A stretch of 56,650 bases of DNA from Gammaproteobacteria bacterium RIFCSPHIGHO2_12_FULL_37_14 (lineage in GTDB: Bacteria > Pseudomonadota > Gammaproteobacteria > DSM-16500): contig MGXV01000020.1 of assembly GCA_001801485.1 (NCBI GenBank), positions 1 to 56,650 on the forward strand, written 5' to 3'. The notes beneath the pieces are model-generated. The model was not told the DNA's origin, did not search any database, and saw nothing but the letters and a program-made list of their open reading frames with translations. Each line of letters opens with the position of its first letter. The first letter of the stretch is position 1. Both the position numbers and the translations under genes were made by a program. Below are positions 8,056 to 16,902 of this stretch, in pieces.

Positions 8056-8837
8056 CACGCCCATTCTTAGGCTATGCAGAGCGCGCCCAACACTGTCAAA
8101 ATACCGTAGCAAAACGTCTACTGACATTAATGGATGAAAAGCAAACCAATCTCGCACTCTCTGCCGATGTCACCTCTGCCGATGCTTTGCTCGATTTCGC
8201 TGATACCATCGGGCCGGAAATTTGCATCCTAAAAACGCACATTGATATCATCGATGATTTCACGCCCGCGCTCACCACAGCATTAACTAAGCTCGCGCGA
8301 AAACATCAATTTCTGTTATTTGAAGATAGAAAGTTTGCTGATATTGGCAATACAGTAAAACATCAATACGAAGGCGGACTCTATCGCATTGCGACTTGGG
8401 CAGATATCACCAACGCCCACGCCTTACCCGGCCCCGGCATCATCAAAGGCCTGGCTGAAGTGGGCACCAGCAAAGGACGAGCTTTATTATTGCTAGCAGA
8501 AATGAGCTCAACACAACATTTAATGGATGCGCATTATATTCAACAAACACTGCAATTGGCTGAGCAATGTCCTGAATTTGTTATTGGGTTTATTGCTCAA
8601 CGTAAACTCTCTACTCAGCCGCACTGGATTTACCTGACTCCAGGTGTAAAACTTGAGGCAGGCGGTGATAAGTTGGGCCAACAATATACCACGCCAGAGC
8701 AAGCTATTATTGAAAATGGCAGCGATATTATTATTGTCGGTCGTGGCATTTTGCAGGCGGATAATCCGCTAGCGGAGGCTAAACGGTATCGACAGCGAGG
8801 ATGGGAAGCCTATTGCGGCGGTAGATTCCCCCACTAG
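8052..8837 (+). CDS. pyrF: Orotidine 5'-phosphate decarboxylase, eukaryotic URA3/UMPS type
   Basis: Decarboxylates OMP to UMP. Catalytic residues are seen as LSADV (D39), LKTH (K61) and the EDRKFADIGNTV block (D92, K94, D97). The late phosphate-binding GRGI is also present. At 261 residues it is longer than the usual bacterial PyrF (about 235-245). The EDRKFADIGNTVK and LTPGVKLEAGGDKLGQQY stretches belong to the eukaryotic-type subfamily rather than the E. coli type. It overlaps pyrE by 4 nt. The last codons contain GGCGGTAG, which resembles an RfaH ops core but is in coding sequence and not followed by a polysaccharide operon. Confidence 0.95.
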   Translation: MTRPFLGYAERAQHCQNTVAKRLLTLMDEKQTNLALSADVTSADALLDFADTIGPEICILKTHIDIIDDFTPALTTALTKLARKHQFLLFEDRKFADIGNTVKHQYEGGLYRIATWADITNAHALPGPGIIKGLAEVGTSKGRALLLLAEMSSTQHLMDAHYIQQTLQLAEQCPEFVIGFIAQRKLSTQPHWIYLTPGVKLEAGGDKLGQQYTTPEQAIIENGSDIIIVGRGILQADNPLAEAKRYRQRGWEAYCGGRFPH

Positions 8838-8914
8838 CATAAACGCCCCCAATCAAGTACAGTGTCTACCCATAAAATACCCAGTTCAAATAGCTTGCGA
8901 AGGAGATCTACTAA

Positions 8915-10486
8915 ATGATATCTATCAACGATATGGCCACTTCCAAGAACCAGGTTCATACCGATTTATCTACTAAAGAATTAGTAGAAATTGCACTCGC
9001 CCGCGGTGAAGGCGTATTAGCCTCGAACCAAGCACTTACTGTACACACGGGAGCTAGAACTGGACGTTCACCGAAAGACCGCTTCATTGTTAAAGACCCT
9101 ATCACAGAACACACCGTAGACTGGAATACCATCAACCAGCCTTTTTCTCCTGAAAAGTTTGATGCATTATGGCAGAAGGCCAACCGTTACCTAGAGAGCA
9201 GAGACACGCACTTTGTATCACATCTTCGTGTCGGTGCTGATGATACTCATGGTATCTCCGTCAAAGTCGTCACAGAATTAGCATGGCAAAACTTATTTGC
9301 CCGCGTTTTATTTATTCGCCCCGAGCAGTCCCAATATAATGCAGCCAATCAATGGACCATCTTAAGTGTGCCTGGTTACAAAGCCTCTCCGGAGCAAGAT
9401 GGGACAAATAGTGATGCTGCTGTTATTTTAAATTTTAACAAACGCCAAGTATTACTCTGTGGAACGTATTATGCAGGTGAAATGAAAAAAGCGATGTTCT
9501 CCGTGCTTAATTTCCTATGCCCGCAACATGATGTGCTACCCATGCATTGCGCTGCCAATAAAGGCATTGATGATAATACTGCATTATTTTTCGGATTGTC
9601 TGGCACAGGAAAAACCACTTTGTCCGCCGATCCTGAACGATTTCTCATTGGTGACGATGAACATGGCTGGAGCTCTGCAGGTGTATTTAATTTTGAAGGT
9701 GGATGTTATGCAAAATGCATCGATCTTTCTGCTGAACGAGAACCACTGATCTGGAATGCCATTCAATATGGCGCCATCATGGAAAATGTGGTCTTGGATC
9801 CCCGCACTCATAAGCCCGACTACTCTGATACGAGTCTCACCCAAAATACGCGCGCGGCGTATCCGCGAGAATACATAGTGCAACGAGTAGAGTCGAATCG
9901 TGGCGGACAACCTAACGCTGTTATATTTCTTACTTGTGATTTGTACGGCGTGCTGCCTCCCGTTGCGCGCCTTAGCCGTGAACAAGCGGCTTATTATTTT
10001 TTAAGTGGCTATACCGCACTCGTTGGCAGCACCGAGGTAGGTCAAGGCAGCGGAATTACTTCTACTTTTAGCACTTGCTTTGGCGCTCCCTTCTTTTCTC
10101 TCCCACCACAAGTGTATGCCAATTTATTGATGAAACGTCTCGACGAAACGGGCGCCCAAGTATATTTAGTCAACACCGGCTGGACTGGTGGCGCACATGG
10201 CCAAGGTGGCCAACGATTTTCAATTCCAACTACTCGCGCTGTTGTCAGTGCTATCGTGAATAACGACTTAAAAAATGTGGTCTACCAAACATTACCCTTG
10301 TTTAATTTTGATATTCCCCTCGAACTCCCTGGCGTTGACAGTCAATTGCTTGACCCTCGAAAAACTTGTAAAGATCAGCGCGTTTATGCAAATAATGCGG
10401 CAGCATTAATTGAAAAATTTGTAGAAAACTTCCATAAGTTTAAAGTCAGCGACAGCATTCGTAATGCAGGACCTGCCTTAAAATAA
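8915..10486 (+). CDS. pckA: Phosphoenolpyruvate carboxykinase (ATP)
   Basis: Converts oxaloacetate and ATP to phosphoenolpyruvate, the entry to gluconeogenesis. The kinase-1a P-loop [13 protein letters not shown] begins at about residue 227, followed by the metal-binding GDDEHGWS. The N-terminal [13 protein letters not shown] binds oxaloacetate, and the adenine-binding region ([11 protein letters not shown]) is present. Length 523 is normal. AAGGAG at 8900-8905 lies 9 nt before the ATG, a strong site. A single gene unit: 77 nt separate it from pyrF and 53 nt from yggS. For a host-associated or amino-acid-using organism, gluconeogenesis from amino acids would need this step. Confidence 0.98.
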   Translation: MISINDMATSKNQVHTDLSTKELVEIALARGEGVLASNQALTVHTGARTGRSPKDRFIVKDPITEHTVDWNTINQPFSPEKFDALWQKANRYLESRDTHFVSHLRVGADDTHGISVKVVTELAWQNLFARVLFIRPEQSQYNAANQWTILSVPGYKASPEQDGTNSDAAVILNFNKRQVLLCGTYYAGEMKKAMFSVLNFLCPQHDVLPMHCAANKGIDDNTALFFGLSGTGKTTLSADPERFLIGDDEHGWSSAGVFNFEGGCYAKCIDLSAEREPLIWNAIQYGAIMENVVLDPRTHKPDYSDTSLTQNTRAAYPREYIVQRVESNRGGQPNAVIFLTCDLYGVLPPVARLSREQAAYYFLSGYTALVGSTEVGQGSGITSTFSTCFGAPFFSLPPQVYANLLMKRLDETGAQVYLVNTGWTGGAHGQGGQRFSIPTTRAVVSAIVNNDLKNVVYQTLPLFNFDIPLELPGVDSQLLDPRKTCKDQRVYANNAAALIEKFVENFHKFKVSDSIRNAGPALK

Positions 10487-10511
10487 CTTAATAACATCCA
10501 GAAAAGCTATC

Positions 10512-10533
10512 GTTATTCCTGTGCAAAGGAATA
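10512..10533 (+). promoter_or_regulatory. Small hairpin covering the yggS ribosome site
   Basis: TTATTCC (10512-10518) can pair with GGAATAA (10527-10533); the AAGGAATAA serves as the ribosome site for the GTG at 10540. The loop is TGTGCAAA. It might dampen translation of yggS; seven pairs, mostly A-T, make it weak. Confidence 0.3.
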
Positions 10534-10539
10534 AACACC

Positions 10540-11241
10540 GTGACCAATATCAACATTGCGACAAACTTAGCCGCCGTCAATCGTCGCATGCGTGAATATG
10601 AAAAAAAATATGGAAGAACACCTAACTCCGTACGCTTGCTCGCCGTTAGTAAAGGACAGTCAGCAGAAAAAATCAAACTCGCCTATGCTGCTGGGCAACG
10701 CTGTTTTGGTGAAAATTACTTGCAAGAAGCGTTAGAGAAAATAGACGATATTTCCCGTCATTGCGACGAAACCATCGAATGGCACTTCATCGGCCACCTA
10801 CAAAGTAACAAGACCCGCAAGATTGCCGAACACTTCGCCTGGGCGCATAGTGTGTGCGATAAAAATATTGCCAAGCGCCTCAATGATCAGCGCCCTGCAC
10901 ATTTACCCCCTCTCTCTATTTGCATCCAAGTTAACATCAGCCACGAAGCAAGCAAATCAGGAACTGGTTCTGATCAAGTCTTAGCATTAGCCGAATACTG
11001 CACCTCTTTACCTAACTTGCGCCTGCGTGGTTTAATGGCCATTCCAGCCATAAAAAATCATTTAGCTGAACAACGCGCAGAATATAATAAACTGCGCTCA
11101 ATCTACGAATGGCTACAACAGCGTGGGCTTGAGCTAGATACTTTGTCGATGGGCATGTCAAATGATATGGAAGCAGCGATAGCAGAAAAATCAAATTTGA
11201 TCAGAATTGGAGCAGCTATCTTTGGTGAACGCATCCCATAA
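10540..11241 (+). CDS. yggS: YggS family pyridoxal-phosphate homeostasis protein
   Basis: Single-domain TIM-barrel PLP-binding protein, 233 residues, that keeps free pyridoxal phosphate in balance and has no known catalytic reaction. The PLP lysine is in LLAVSKGQ (K38). HFIGHLQSNKTR, LRGLMAIPA and LSMGMSNDMEAAI are the signature segments, the last of them binding phosphate. GTG start with AAGGA about 9 nt upstream. As in many gammaproteobacteria, it stands upstream of proC and yggT; here a DUF4015 gene is inserted between them. Confidence 0.96.
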   Translation: MTNINIATNLAAVNRRMREYEKKYGRTPNSVRLLAVSKGQSAEKIKLAYAAGQRCFGENYLQEALEKIDDISRHCDETIEWHFIGHLQSNKTRKIAEHFAWAHSVCDKNIAKRLNDQRPAHLPPLSICIQVNISHEASKSGTGSDQVLALAEYCTSLPNLRLRGLMAIPAIKNHLAEQRAEYNKLRSIYEWLQQRGLELDTLSMGMSNDMEAAIAEKSNLIRIGAAIFGERIP

Positions 11242-11337
11242 TATAGTTCAAACAATAATTTCCCGCCTCCTATCCCCTTTTTTCCTTTCTGCACTACACT
11301 GAAAGTAAATAACAACAAAGAAGAGGTAGTGTTAGCC

Positions 11338-12261
11338 ATGAGTCGCCCACTTAAAATAGTAATTGCCTTTATCGGCGCCCTTCTGCTCGCCAATAGCGGA
11401 TTTGCCGCAGGATTAGTAAAAGGAATTTACATCACTCAAGGGACCCTAGAAGACACCTCGTATCTCAATTACCTGATTAAACAAGCGAAAGAGGTTGGGA
11501 TTGATACGTTTGTCATTGACTTTGAACTACCCTCTAAGCGCTATCAAAATAATATCGCTATCGTCAAAGCCAATCACATTAACTATGTCGCCAGAATTAT
11601 TGTATTTCCGAAAGGCGGCACGCCTGAACAAGTCGCTTCTGAAGCTTACCGGGAAAAAAAGTATGCATTGATAAAACAAGCCGTGAATATGGGCGCAGAT
11701 GAAATTCAACTCGATTATATTCGTTATAATACCCAACAAAAACCTTCTGCAGAAAATGCGAGAAATATCTTAAAAGTAATTCAATGGTATAAAAATAAAT
11801 TATCCGCACAAAATATTCCTCTACAAGTCGATGTATTTGGTATTACCAGCTTTGGAGAATCTTTTTATATTGGGCAAAATCTGCAATTATTCTCTCAAAC
11901 TCTTGATGCTATTTGCCCCATGGTATATCCCTCACATTATTTCCCTTATCGTGAGCACGCAGAAAAACCTTATGAAACCATTTCTGATTCCTTGCGAAGA
12001 ATCAAATCACAGTTTGATGGCAAACCCCCTTTCAAAATTTACCCCTACATCGAAGTATATAATTTCCGCTATCCATCTATGTCACATAACAAGTTACTAA
12101 GCTATATTCGCGAAGAAATTCGTGCAGTACAAGATGCTGGCGTCAATGGATTTTATGTCTGGAGTCCGCATAATAAATACGATAATCTCTTTACCGTGTT
12201 AAAAACGATGAATACCGATACGAATACAGCAAAGGAACCAACTTCGCTGGCAGCAGAATAA
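11338..12261 (+). CDS. Exported DUF4015 glycoside-hydrolase-like protein
   Basis: ATG 11338 has an AAGAGG about 11 nt upstream; a GTG three codons earlier is less likely. The signal peptide (about 1-24) ends with LANSGFAA. The rest is a single TIM-barrel-like domain of the DUF4015 (putative glycosyl hydrolase) family: VKGIYITQGTLED at the start, IDTFVIDFE, then ADEIQLDYIRYN, which probably supplies acidic active-site residues, and VDVFGITSFGE, CPMVYPSHY and GFYVWSPHNKY at the end. Substrate is unknown; relatives are found beside polysaccharide and cell-wall genes. Its place between yggS and proC is unusual. Confidence 0.85.
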   Translation: MSRPLKIVIAFIGALLLANSGFAAGLVKGIYITQGTLEDTSYLNYLIKQAKEVGIDTFVIDFELPSKRYQNNIAIVKANHINYVARIIVFPKGGTPEQVASEAYREKKYALIKQAVNMGADEIQLDYIRYNTQQKPSAENARNILKVIQWYKNKLSAQNIPLQVDVFGITSFGESFYIGQNLQLFSQTLDAICPMVYPSHYFPYREHAEKPYETISDSLRRIKSQFDGKPPFKIYPYIEVYNFRYPSMSHNKLLSYIREEIRAVQDAGVNGFYVWSPHNKYDNLFTVLKTMNTDTNTAKEPTSLAAE

Positions 12262-12310
12262 CGAGCAGTGATATAGTAATCAAATTCATTCCGACAACTG
12301 AGTAATTAAA

Positions 12311-13123
12311 ATGACCACACCGACCATTGCCATCATTGGCACAGGCAACATGGGCCAATGTATTATAGGTGGTTTAATTGCAAACAGTCATCCTAGTGAA
12401 AAACTCTGGGCCAGTGATCCTAGCACCGAAAAACTCGCACAAGTCCAACAAAAATTTCATATTGAAACCACTGCTGATAACAATGAAGCCATCCATCATG
12501 CTGATATCGTGGTCTTTGCCACTAAACCCCAAGTTCTAGCCGAAGCGATTAAAGCATCGGCCGACACTATTAAAAAATCGCACCCACTTATTATTTCCAT
12601 TGCTGCAGGAGTGAAAGAAACTAATATTCAACAATGGGTGGGTAGTCATATCGCCATCGTACGCGGCATGCCAAATGTGGCTGGATTAATTGCCTGCGGG
12701 GCTACAGGACTATACGCCAATCCATATGTCACAACAGAACAGCGAAGCCTGGCTGAGTCTATCATGCGAGCGCTGGGGATTGTGGTGTGGCTAAAAGAAG
12801 AATCGCACCTGGATATTGTCACCGCACTTTCTGGCAGTGGCCCTGCCTACTTTTTCCTGATCATGGAAACTTTACAAGCGGCAGCGGAGAAGCTTGGTTT
12901 AGACCCAGACACAGCAAAGTTATTAACTCTACAAACCGCTCTCGGCGCTGCACGTATGGCACTTGAAAGCGGTGAGTCGTTACATACGCTGCGCCAACAA
13001 GTCACCTCACCAGGCGGCACTACCGAGCAAGGATTGCGCGTCCTCGAAGAAGCCAATATCAGCCAGCTATTTCTACAGGTATTGCAAGCAGCCAAAAACC
13101 GCGCGGAAGAATTGGCTAAATAA
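12311..13123 (+). CDS. proC: Pyrroline-5-carboxylate reductase
   Basis: Last step of proline synthesis, reducing pyrroline-5-carboxylate with NAD(P)H. The Rossmann motif IGTGNMGQCIIGG is at residues 9-21. The C-terminal dimerisation and active-site region carries ALSGSGPAYFF and VTSPGGTTEQGL, both family signatures. 270 residues, normal length. There is no strong ribosome site before the ATG. Follows the DUF4015 gene by 49 nt and probably shares its transcript. Confidence 0.97.
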   Translation: MTTPTIAIIGTGNMGQCIIGGLIANSHPSEKLWASDPSTEKLAQVQQKFHIETTADNNEAIHHADIVVFATKPQVLAEAIKASADTIKKSHPLIISIAAGVKETNIQQWVGSHIAIVRGMPNVAGLIACGATGLYANPYVTTEQRSLAESIMRALGIVVWLKEESHLDIVTALSGSGPAYFFLIMETLQAAAEKLGLDPDTAKLLTLQTALGAARMALESGESLHTLRQQVTSPGGTTEQGLRVLEEANISQLFLQVLQAAKNRAEELAK

Positions 13124-13174
13124 AATATTCCTGTATACTGCCACTAACACTCGTCATTGCCCTGAGGAACCAGC

Positions 13175-13744
13175 ATGCCAAGCGCACTAAATAATTCACT
13201 ACTATTTCTCATTAATACGCTATTCGACCTCTACGTTTTTATCTTGATGGTGCGGTTAATTTTAGTATGGATACGCGCAGACTATTATCATCCTGCCACT
13301 CAATTTATCATCAAAGTAACCCAAAATCTAATTACTCCTTTACGGCGCATTTTTCCTAATATACAAAAAATGGAAACGGCAACGGTTGCACTCATTCTTT
13401 TGCTAGAAATAGCAAAATTCTTTTTGATCATGAGCTTAAGCATTGGTGTACCTAATATTCTCGGCGTAGCCATCCTCGCTGCCGCTGACATGATCAAGAT
13501 ATTGGTAAATACATTTTTCTATGCCATATTGATACAAGCGTTACTAAGCTGGGTGCAGCCCTACTCACCAATGGCTGAATTGCTCTATCGATTTACCTCA
13601 CCTTTGATGCGACCCATTCAACGAATAATACCGCCTATTGCCAATTTTGACATTTCACCAATCCCGGTGATGATAGGGCTACAGTTATTGTTGATGTTAG
13701 TGGTGAGTCCATTAATGAGCCTCGGTTTCAGCATAGCTGCCTAA
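13175..13744 (+). CDS. yggT: YggT family integral membrane protein
   Basis: 189 residues with two copies of the YggT unit, each with two membrane helices: an N-terminal copy (about 8-65) with VRLILVWIRADYYHP, and a C-terminal copy (about 105-185) with ALLSWVQPYSPMAELLYRFTSP. Role not firmly known; linked to cell division or osmotic and potassium resistance in other bacteria. GAGGA lies 6-10 nt before the ATG. Downstream of proC as in many gammaproteobacteria, 5 nt before rdgB. Confidence 0.94.
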   Translation: MPSALNNSLLFLINTLFDLYVFILMVRLILVWIRADYYHPATQFIIKVTQNLITPLRRIFPNIQKMETATVALILLLEIAKFFLIMSLSIGVPNILGVAILAAADMIKILVNTFFYAILIQALLSWVQPYSPMAELLYRFTSPLMRPIQRIIPPIANFDISPIPVMIGLQLLLMLVVSPLMSLGFSIAA

Positions 13745-13749
13745 CTCCT

Positions 13750-14346
13750 ATGAGCATTGATTTCGTTTTCGCCAGCAATAACCGCGGTAAAATTCGCGAG
13801 CTGCAAGCAGCAATAGAGGAATTAAATTTTTCCATTATCCCGCAAGCTGAATTAGGGGTGCAGGAAATTCCTGAAGATAAATTGACATTTGTAGAAAATG
13901 CACTGATTAAAGCTCGCCACGCCTGTTGGCATACAGGCTTTCCTGCCATTGCTGATGACTCTGGACTAGTCGTTGCGGTGCTCAATGGCAAGCCAGGCAT
14001 TCACTCCGCCCGCTATGCAGGACCAGAGGCCAATGCCAAAGAGAATATCAACAAACTATTAGTAGAATTAGCGACTGTTCCTGAAGCAAACCGTCAAGCT
14101 TATTTTTTTTGCACTCTGGTATGGATGGCACACGCCGAAGACCCTGCTCCCCTCATCTGTCAAGGCACATGGCATGGTTATATCTTAAATGAACCGCTAG
14201 GAAATGATGGCTTCGGTTATGATCCTGTGTTTTATGTACCCAGTGAAGGTAAAAGTGCGGCTGAGCTTACCCTTGAGCAAAAAAATCTGCTTAGCCACCG
14301 TGGCAAAGCGGTGCGTCAATTACTCGAACACTTGATGCATAGATAA
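13750..14346 (+). CDS. rdgB: XTP/dITP pyrophosphatase (RdgB/HAM1)
   Basis: Hydrolyses non-canonical purine triphosphates (dITP, XTP) to monophosphates and so protects DNA. FASNNRGKIREL (about 7-18) binds the triphosphate; ADDSGLVV (about 67-74) carries the catalytic acidic residues. GIHSARYAG, GNDGFGYDPVF and LLSHRGKA are the remaining family signatures. 198 residues, normal. Starts 5 nt after yggT and is probably translated with it. Confidence 0.97.
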   Translation: MSIDFVFASNNRGKIRELQAAIEELNFSIIPQAELGVQEIPEDKLTFVENALIKARHACWHTGFPAIADDSGLVVAVLNGKPGIHSARYAGPEANAKENINKLLVELATVPEANRQAYFFCTLVWMAHAEDPAPLICQGTWHGYILNEPLGNDGFGYDPVFYVPSEGKSAAELTLEQKNLLSHRGKAVRQLLEHLMHR

Positions 14347-14452
14347 TTTTATTTTGTCCTACACGGAGTTCGTTATTTACAAAAAATAATTATCTCTTTA
14401 TCTTATGCCTAAAGGACAATCATCTTTATTATCAGTTAAAGGATTTCACCCT

Positions 14453-14779
14453 ATGTTAAAACATGCTATTGCGCTTATTGTATTAACCCTACTTGCCATC
14501 ATTGGTATGAGTTATACGCAACAAGCCTTAGAAATACTTATTTCTGCACACAACTGGATATCAGAAACACTAATGCAAGTATTCTCTGTTGGTGAAGCGG
14601 GGAGTTTAGCCAAGAACTTCATTGCGCTACTGTGCATGCCAGTAGTGATTGGTCTCATTCCCTCTGTTATTTATTGGCTAATTAAGCGCAGCTGGTTCCC
14701 TTATTTTATTGAAATTGTTTGGGTCGTATGGTTAGTTCAGATTGGTGCATTAGCTATTATGTATAAACCAGTAGTGTAG
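14453..14779 (+). CDS. Small three-helix membrane protein of unknown function
   Basis: The frame is open from ATG 14405, but AAAGGA at 14438-14443 directs ATG 14453 (108 residues). Three hydrophobic segments are visible (about 3-25, 47-73 and 82-104). Several Trp lie in the last (EIVWVVWLVQIGA). No family recognised. It stands between rdgB and rfaH in the same direction; cotranscription with rdgB is possible, while rfaH seems to have its own promoter. Confidence 0.7.
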   Translation: MLKHAIALIVLTLLAIIGMSYTQQALEILISAHNWISETLMQVFSVGEAGSLAKNFIALLCMPVVIGLIPSVIYWLIKRSWFPYFIEIVWVVWLVQIGALAIMYKPVV

Positions 14780-14826
14780 TTCCCTAGATTTTTCTAAAAA
14801 AATAGACTATCGTACTAGCGCTAAAT

Positions 14827-14854
14827 TTGAGTATAGAATGCTGGATGTTATAAA
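14827..14854 (+). promoter_or_regulatory. Sigma-70-like promoter before rfaH
   Basis: TTGAGT (14827-14832), 16-bp spacer, TATAAA (14849-14854), in an AT-rich gap of 117 nt upstream of the GTG at 14897. Confidence 0.45.
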
Positions 14855-14896
14855 TTTACGATAATTAGAGACAATTAGCAGACTTGGAGTAGTAAC

Positions 14897-15415
14897 GTGA
14901 AGGACACGCACACAGGATGGTATCTAGTTCGAACTAAACCCCGCCAGGAGACAGTGGCAAGAATAAACTTGCAACAACAAGGGTTCCACATATACCTACC
15001 CTTGTCACAACAGCACAAACGTCGACGTAATCTCTACCAAATTGTTACTGAACCGCTCTTTCCAAGTTATTTATTTATCTGGCTTAGTTTAGGGGTAGAT
15101 GACTGGAGTAAAATACGTTCCACACGTGGCTGCGTATCGTTAGTACGATTTGGTGCCTTGCCTGCTCAGGTTCCTGATAAGTTAATTGAACAACTCAAAC
15201 ATGATGAATCTAGGCAGTTAAAACAACCAGAAACCAGAGTGCCCGACTTTAAAATAGGTGACCCTATTCGAGTAATAGATGGCGTTTTAGCTGACTATGA
15301 AGGCATCATTGAAGCAAAAACTAGTCAAGAGCGCGTGACCATACTCTTAACTATAGTCGATGGCCATACACGTAGTGTTAGTCTATCAGCCCATCAGGTA
15401 AAAATGGCAAATTAA
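14897..15415 (+). CDS. rfaH: Transcription antitermination protein RfaH
   Basis: NusG paralogue that joins paused RNA polymerase at ops sites and lets it read through long LPS and capsule operons. N-terminal NGN domain (about 5-105) with WYLVRTKPRQE and PLFPSYLFIWL; C-terminal KOW-type domain (about 115-170) with IGDPIRVIDGVLADYEGI. 172 residues, a little longer than the E. coli protein, which is normal. GTG start with GGAG about 8 nt upstream. Its place at the border of a very long polysaccharide locus points to local control of that locus, though I could not find a convincing ops sequence in the promoter regions inside this window. Confidence 0.93.
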   Translation: MKDTHTGWYLVRTKPRQETVARINLQQQGFHIYLPLSQQHKRRRNLYQIVTEPLFPSYLFIWLSLGVDDWSKIRSTRGCVSLVRFGALPAQVPDKLIEQLKHDESRQLKQPETRVPDFKIGDPIRVIDGVLADYEGIIEAKTSQERVTILLTIVDGHTRSVSLSAHQVKMAN

Positions 15416-15438
15416 CCTTTATTTAATAAGGGATAAGA

Positions 15439-16056
15439 ATGGAATCGCTAGAAGTCAACATGGTAAAGGAAAGTGAAGCTATATGCGGCAGGCAAATCAA
15501 CGCAGCAAATTATTACAAAAAACTAATAGCTATACTACAGCAAATGAACCTCAGCCCGATTGATGATGCTGTTAATTTAATTCGCAAAGCATGGCAAGAA
15601 AAAAAACAAATTATTTGCTTTGGTAATGGTGGTAGCGCTCTTACTGCTCAACACTTTATTAATGACTGGAATAAAAGTATTTTTTTATCTTCAGGAAGAT
15701 CTTTCCGCGGCCGCTGTTTAACTGAAAACGTCGGTCTTATTACGGCCTATGCGAATGACCTTAGCTATCAAGATATTTTTGTTGAGCAATTAAAAAATAT
15801 ACTTGAGCCAGGTGATCTAGTCATAGGTATTTCTGGCAGTGGTAATTCAGAAAATGTGTTACGCGCTATTACCTATGCAAATGAACAAAGTAATGTCACT
15901 ATTGGATTATGCGGATTCAATGGTGGAAGAGTAAAACAAATTGCACAACACGTAGTTTGGGCACCCATTGATGATATGCAAGTCACAGAAGATATTCACT
16001 TCACGTTTGGCCACTTAGTCATGCAAGCACTATGCCAAACAACAGCGACAACTTGA
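15439..16056 (+). CDS. SIS-domain phosphosugar isomerase, GmhA-like
   Basis: 205-residue single SIS domain. CFGNGGSALTAQHFINDW and GISGSGNSENVLRAI are the two phosphate-binding Ser-rich loops of sedoheptulose-7-phosphate isomerase (GmhA) relatives, which feed heptose into LPS core. IDDMQVTEDIHF near the C terminus corresponds to the GmhA Glu/His region. It could also make a surface heptose for the polysaccharide rather than core heptose, so I do not assign the symbol. AAGGGA is upstream of ATG 15439. It follows rfaH by 23 nt and is probably in the same transcript. Confidence 0.85.
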   Translation: MESLEVNMVKESEAICGRQINAANYYKKLIAILQQMNLSPIDDAVNLIRKAWQEKKQIICFGNGGSALTAQHFINDWNKSIFLSSGRSFRGRCLTENVGLITAYANDLSYQDIFVEQLKNILEPGDLVIGISGSGNSENVLRAITYANEQSNVTIGLCGFNGGRVKQIAQHVVWAPIDDMQVTEDIHFTFGHLVMQALCQTTATT

Positions 16057-16140
16057 TAGCCACCGTCGGCCCCGCTGCTTATACGCAGGATCCAGTGGTA
16101 AAGTACATAACATAAATCAAATTAAAGAATGAAATGATAT

Positions 16141-16160
16141 AGGAGGGGAGTTCCCCTCCT
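16141..16160 (-). terminator. Probable terminator of the outer-membrane protein gene
   Basis: AGGAGGGG and CCCCTCCT form an 8-bp GC-rich stem with a 4-nt loop. On the minus strand a moderately T-rich stretch follows (ATATCATTTCATTC). It stands 25 nt beyond the stop of the barrel gene, between two converging genes. Confidence 0.65.
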
Positions 16161-16185
16161 ACTCGATCGAGGTAGATTAGTTCAA

Positions 16186-16806
16186 TTAAAGGAACTTGTA
16201 CACTAAGCCTACGCTAGTTACCGTAGCTGAGGCATTACCAATCCCTGAAACATTACCATACCCAGCATAAACCCACTCACCACGAATATCCCAGTTTTGA
16301 GCTAATGCTGTTTCACCACCCAAACCTATATGCCAAGCAGTTTTATTCACATTCTGGTCATTAAAGTGAGTACTGGTTGCACCAACTCGGAGATACATCA
16401 ATACATAATCGGTGATCATGTATCCCGGTAGAATGCTAGCACCATAACCCCAGTTAGACTTCGCACCGATAGTTGCGCCAGTTGAAGAGGTATTAGTTAA
16501 GTCTTTGACATTAGCAGTGCCGATGCCGAAGATTTCACCTGCGAGATAAAACGCTGGAGCCACCATAGCACTATAGCCCAAAGCAAGATTTCCATCGACA
16601 CCACCGAAAAGCGTTGGGGAGCCAGTGAAATTTAGTCTTGATCCAACACTTAATCCAACATAAGGCCCTGTTGGAAAAACATAAGTAGGACATGGAGCTG
16701 GCATTTCACCCTTATAATCTTTCTCACCTTTATAAGAATGACCTGCAAATGCTATGCCCGAACTAGCAGCTAAAATTGTACTTGCAACTATTAATTTCTT
16801 AAACAT
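16186..16806 (-). CDS. Small outer-membrane beta-barrel protein, opacity-like
   Basis: AGGGAG about 8 nt upstream selects ATG 16806 (206 residues); the longer frame to 16857 has no ribosome site. The signal peptide is MFKKLIVASTILAASS with a cut after IAFA. The mature part has alternating hydrophobic and polar strands ending in VGLVYKFL, as in eight-stranded barrels of the OmpA/opacity group. There is no periplasmic OmpA domain. Function unknown; possibly adhesion or a structural porin-like protein. It has a promoter and a terminator of its own and separates the housekeeping block from the polysaccharide locus. Confidence 0.85.
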   Translation of the reverse strand: MFKKLIVASTILAASSGIAFAGHSYKGEKDYKGEMPAPCPTYVFPTGPYVGLSVGSRLNFTGSPTLFGGVDGNLALGYSAMVAPAFYLAGEIFGIGTANVKDLTNTSSTGATIGAKSNWGYGASILPGYMITDYVLMYLRVGATSTHFNDQNVNKTAWHIGLGGETALAQNWDIRGEWVYAGYGNVSGIGNASATVTSVGLVYKFL

Positions 16807-16873
16807 ACTGTTACTCCCTAAATCGTTATGTTTAATGGTTACTACTTTATTACACAATAAGCATGAAAAGCTA

Positions 16874-16902
16874 ATTTTATACAGTTAGCTAACACTATGC
16901 AA
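16874..16902 (-). promoter_or_regulatory. Promoter of the outer-membrane protein gene
   Basis: Read on the minus strand: TTGCAT (16902-16897), 17-bp spacer, TAAAAT (16879-16874), about 70 nt before the ATG at 16806. A TATAAA two bases earlier offers an alternative -10. Confidence 0.5.

Noticed and set aside
8817..8824. GGCGGTAG resembling the RfaH ops core
   Set aside because: It lies in the last codons of pyrF, with no long operon or polysaccharide gene downstream (pckA is next); most likely chance.
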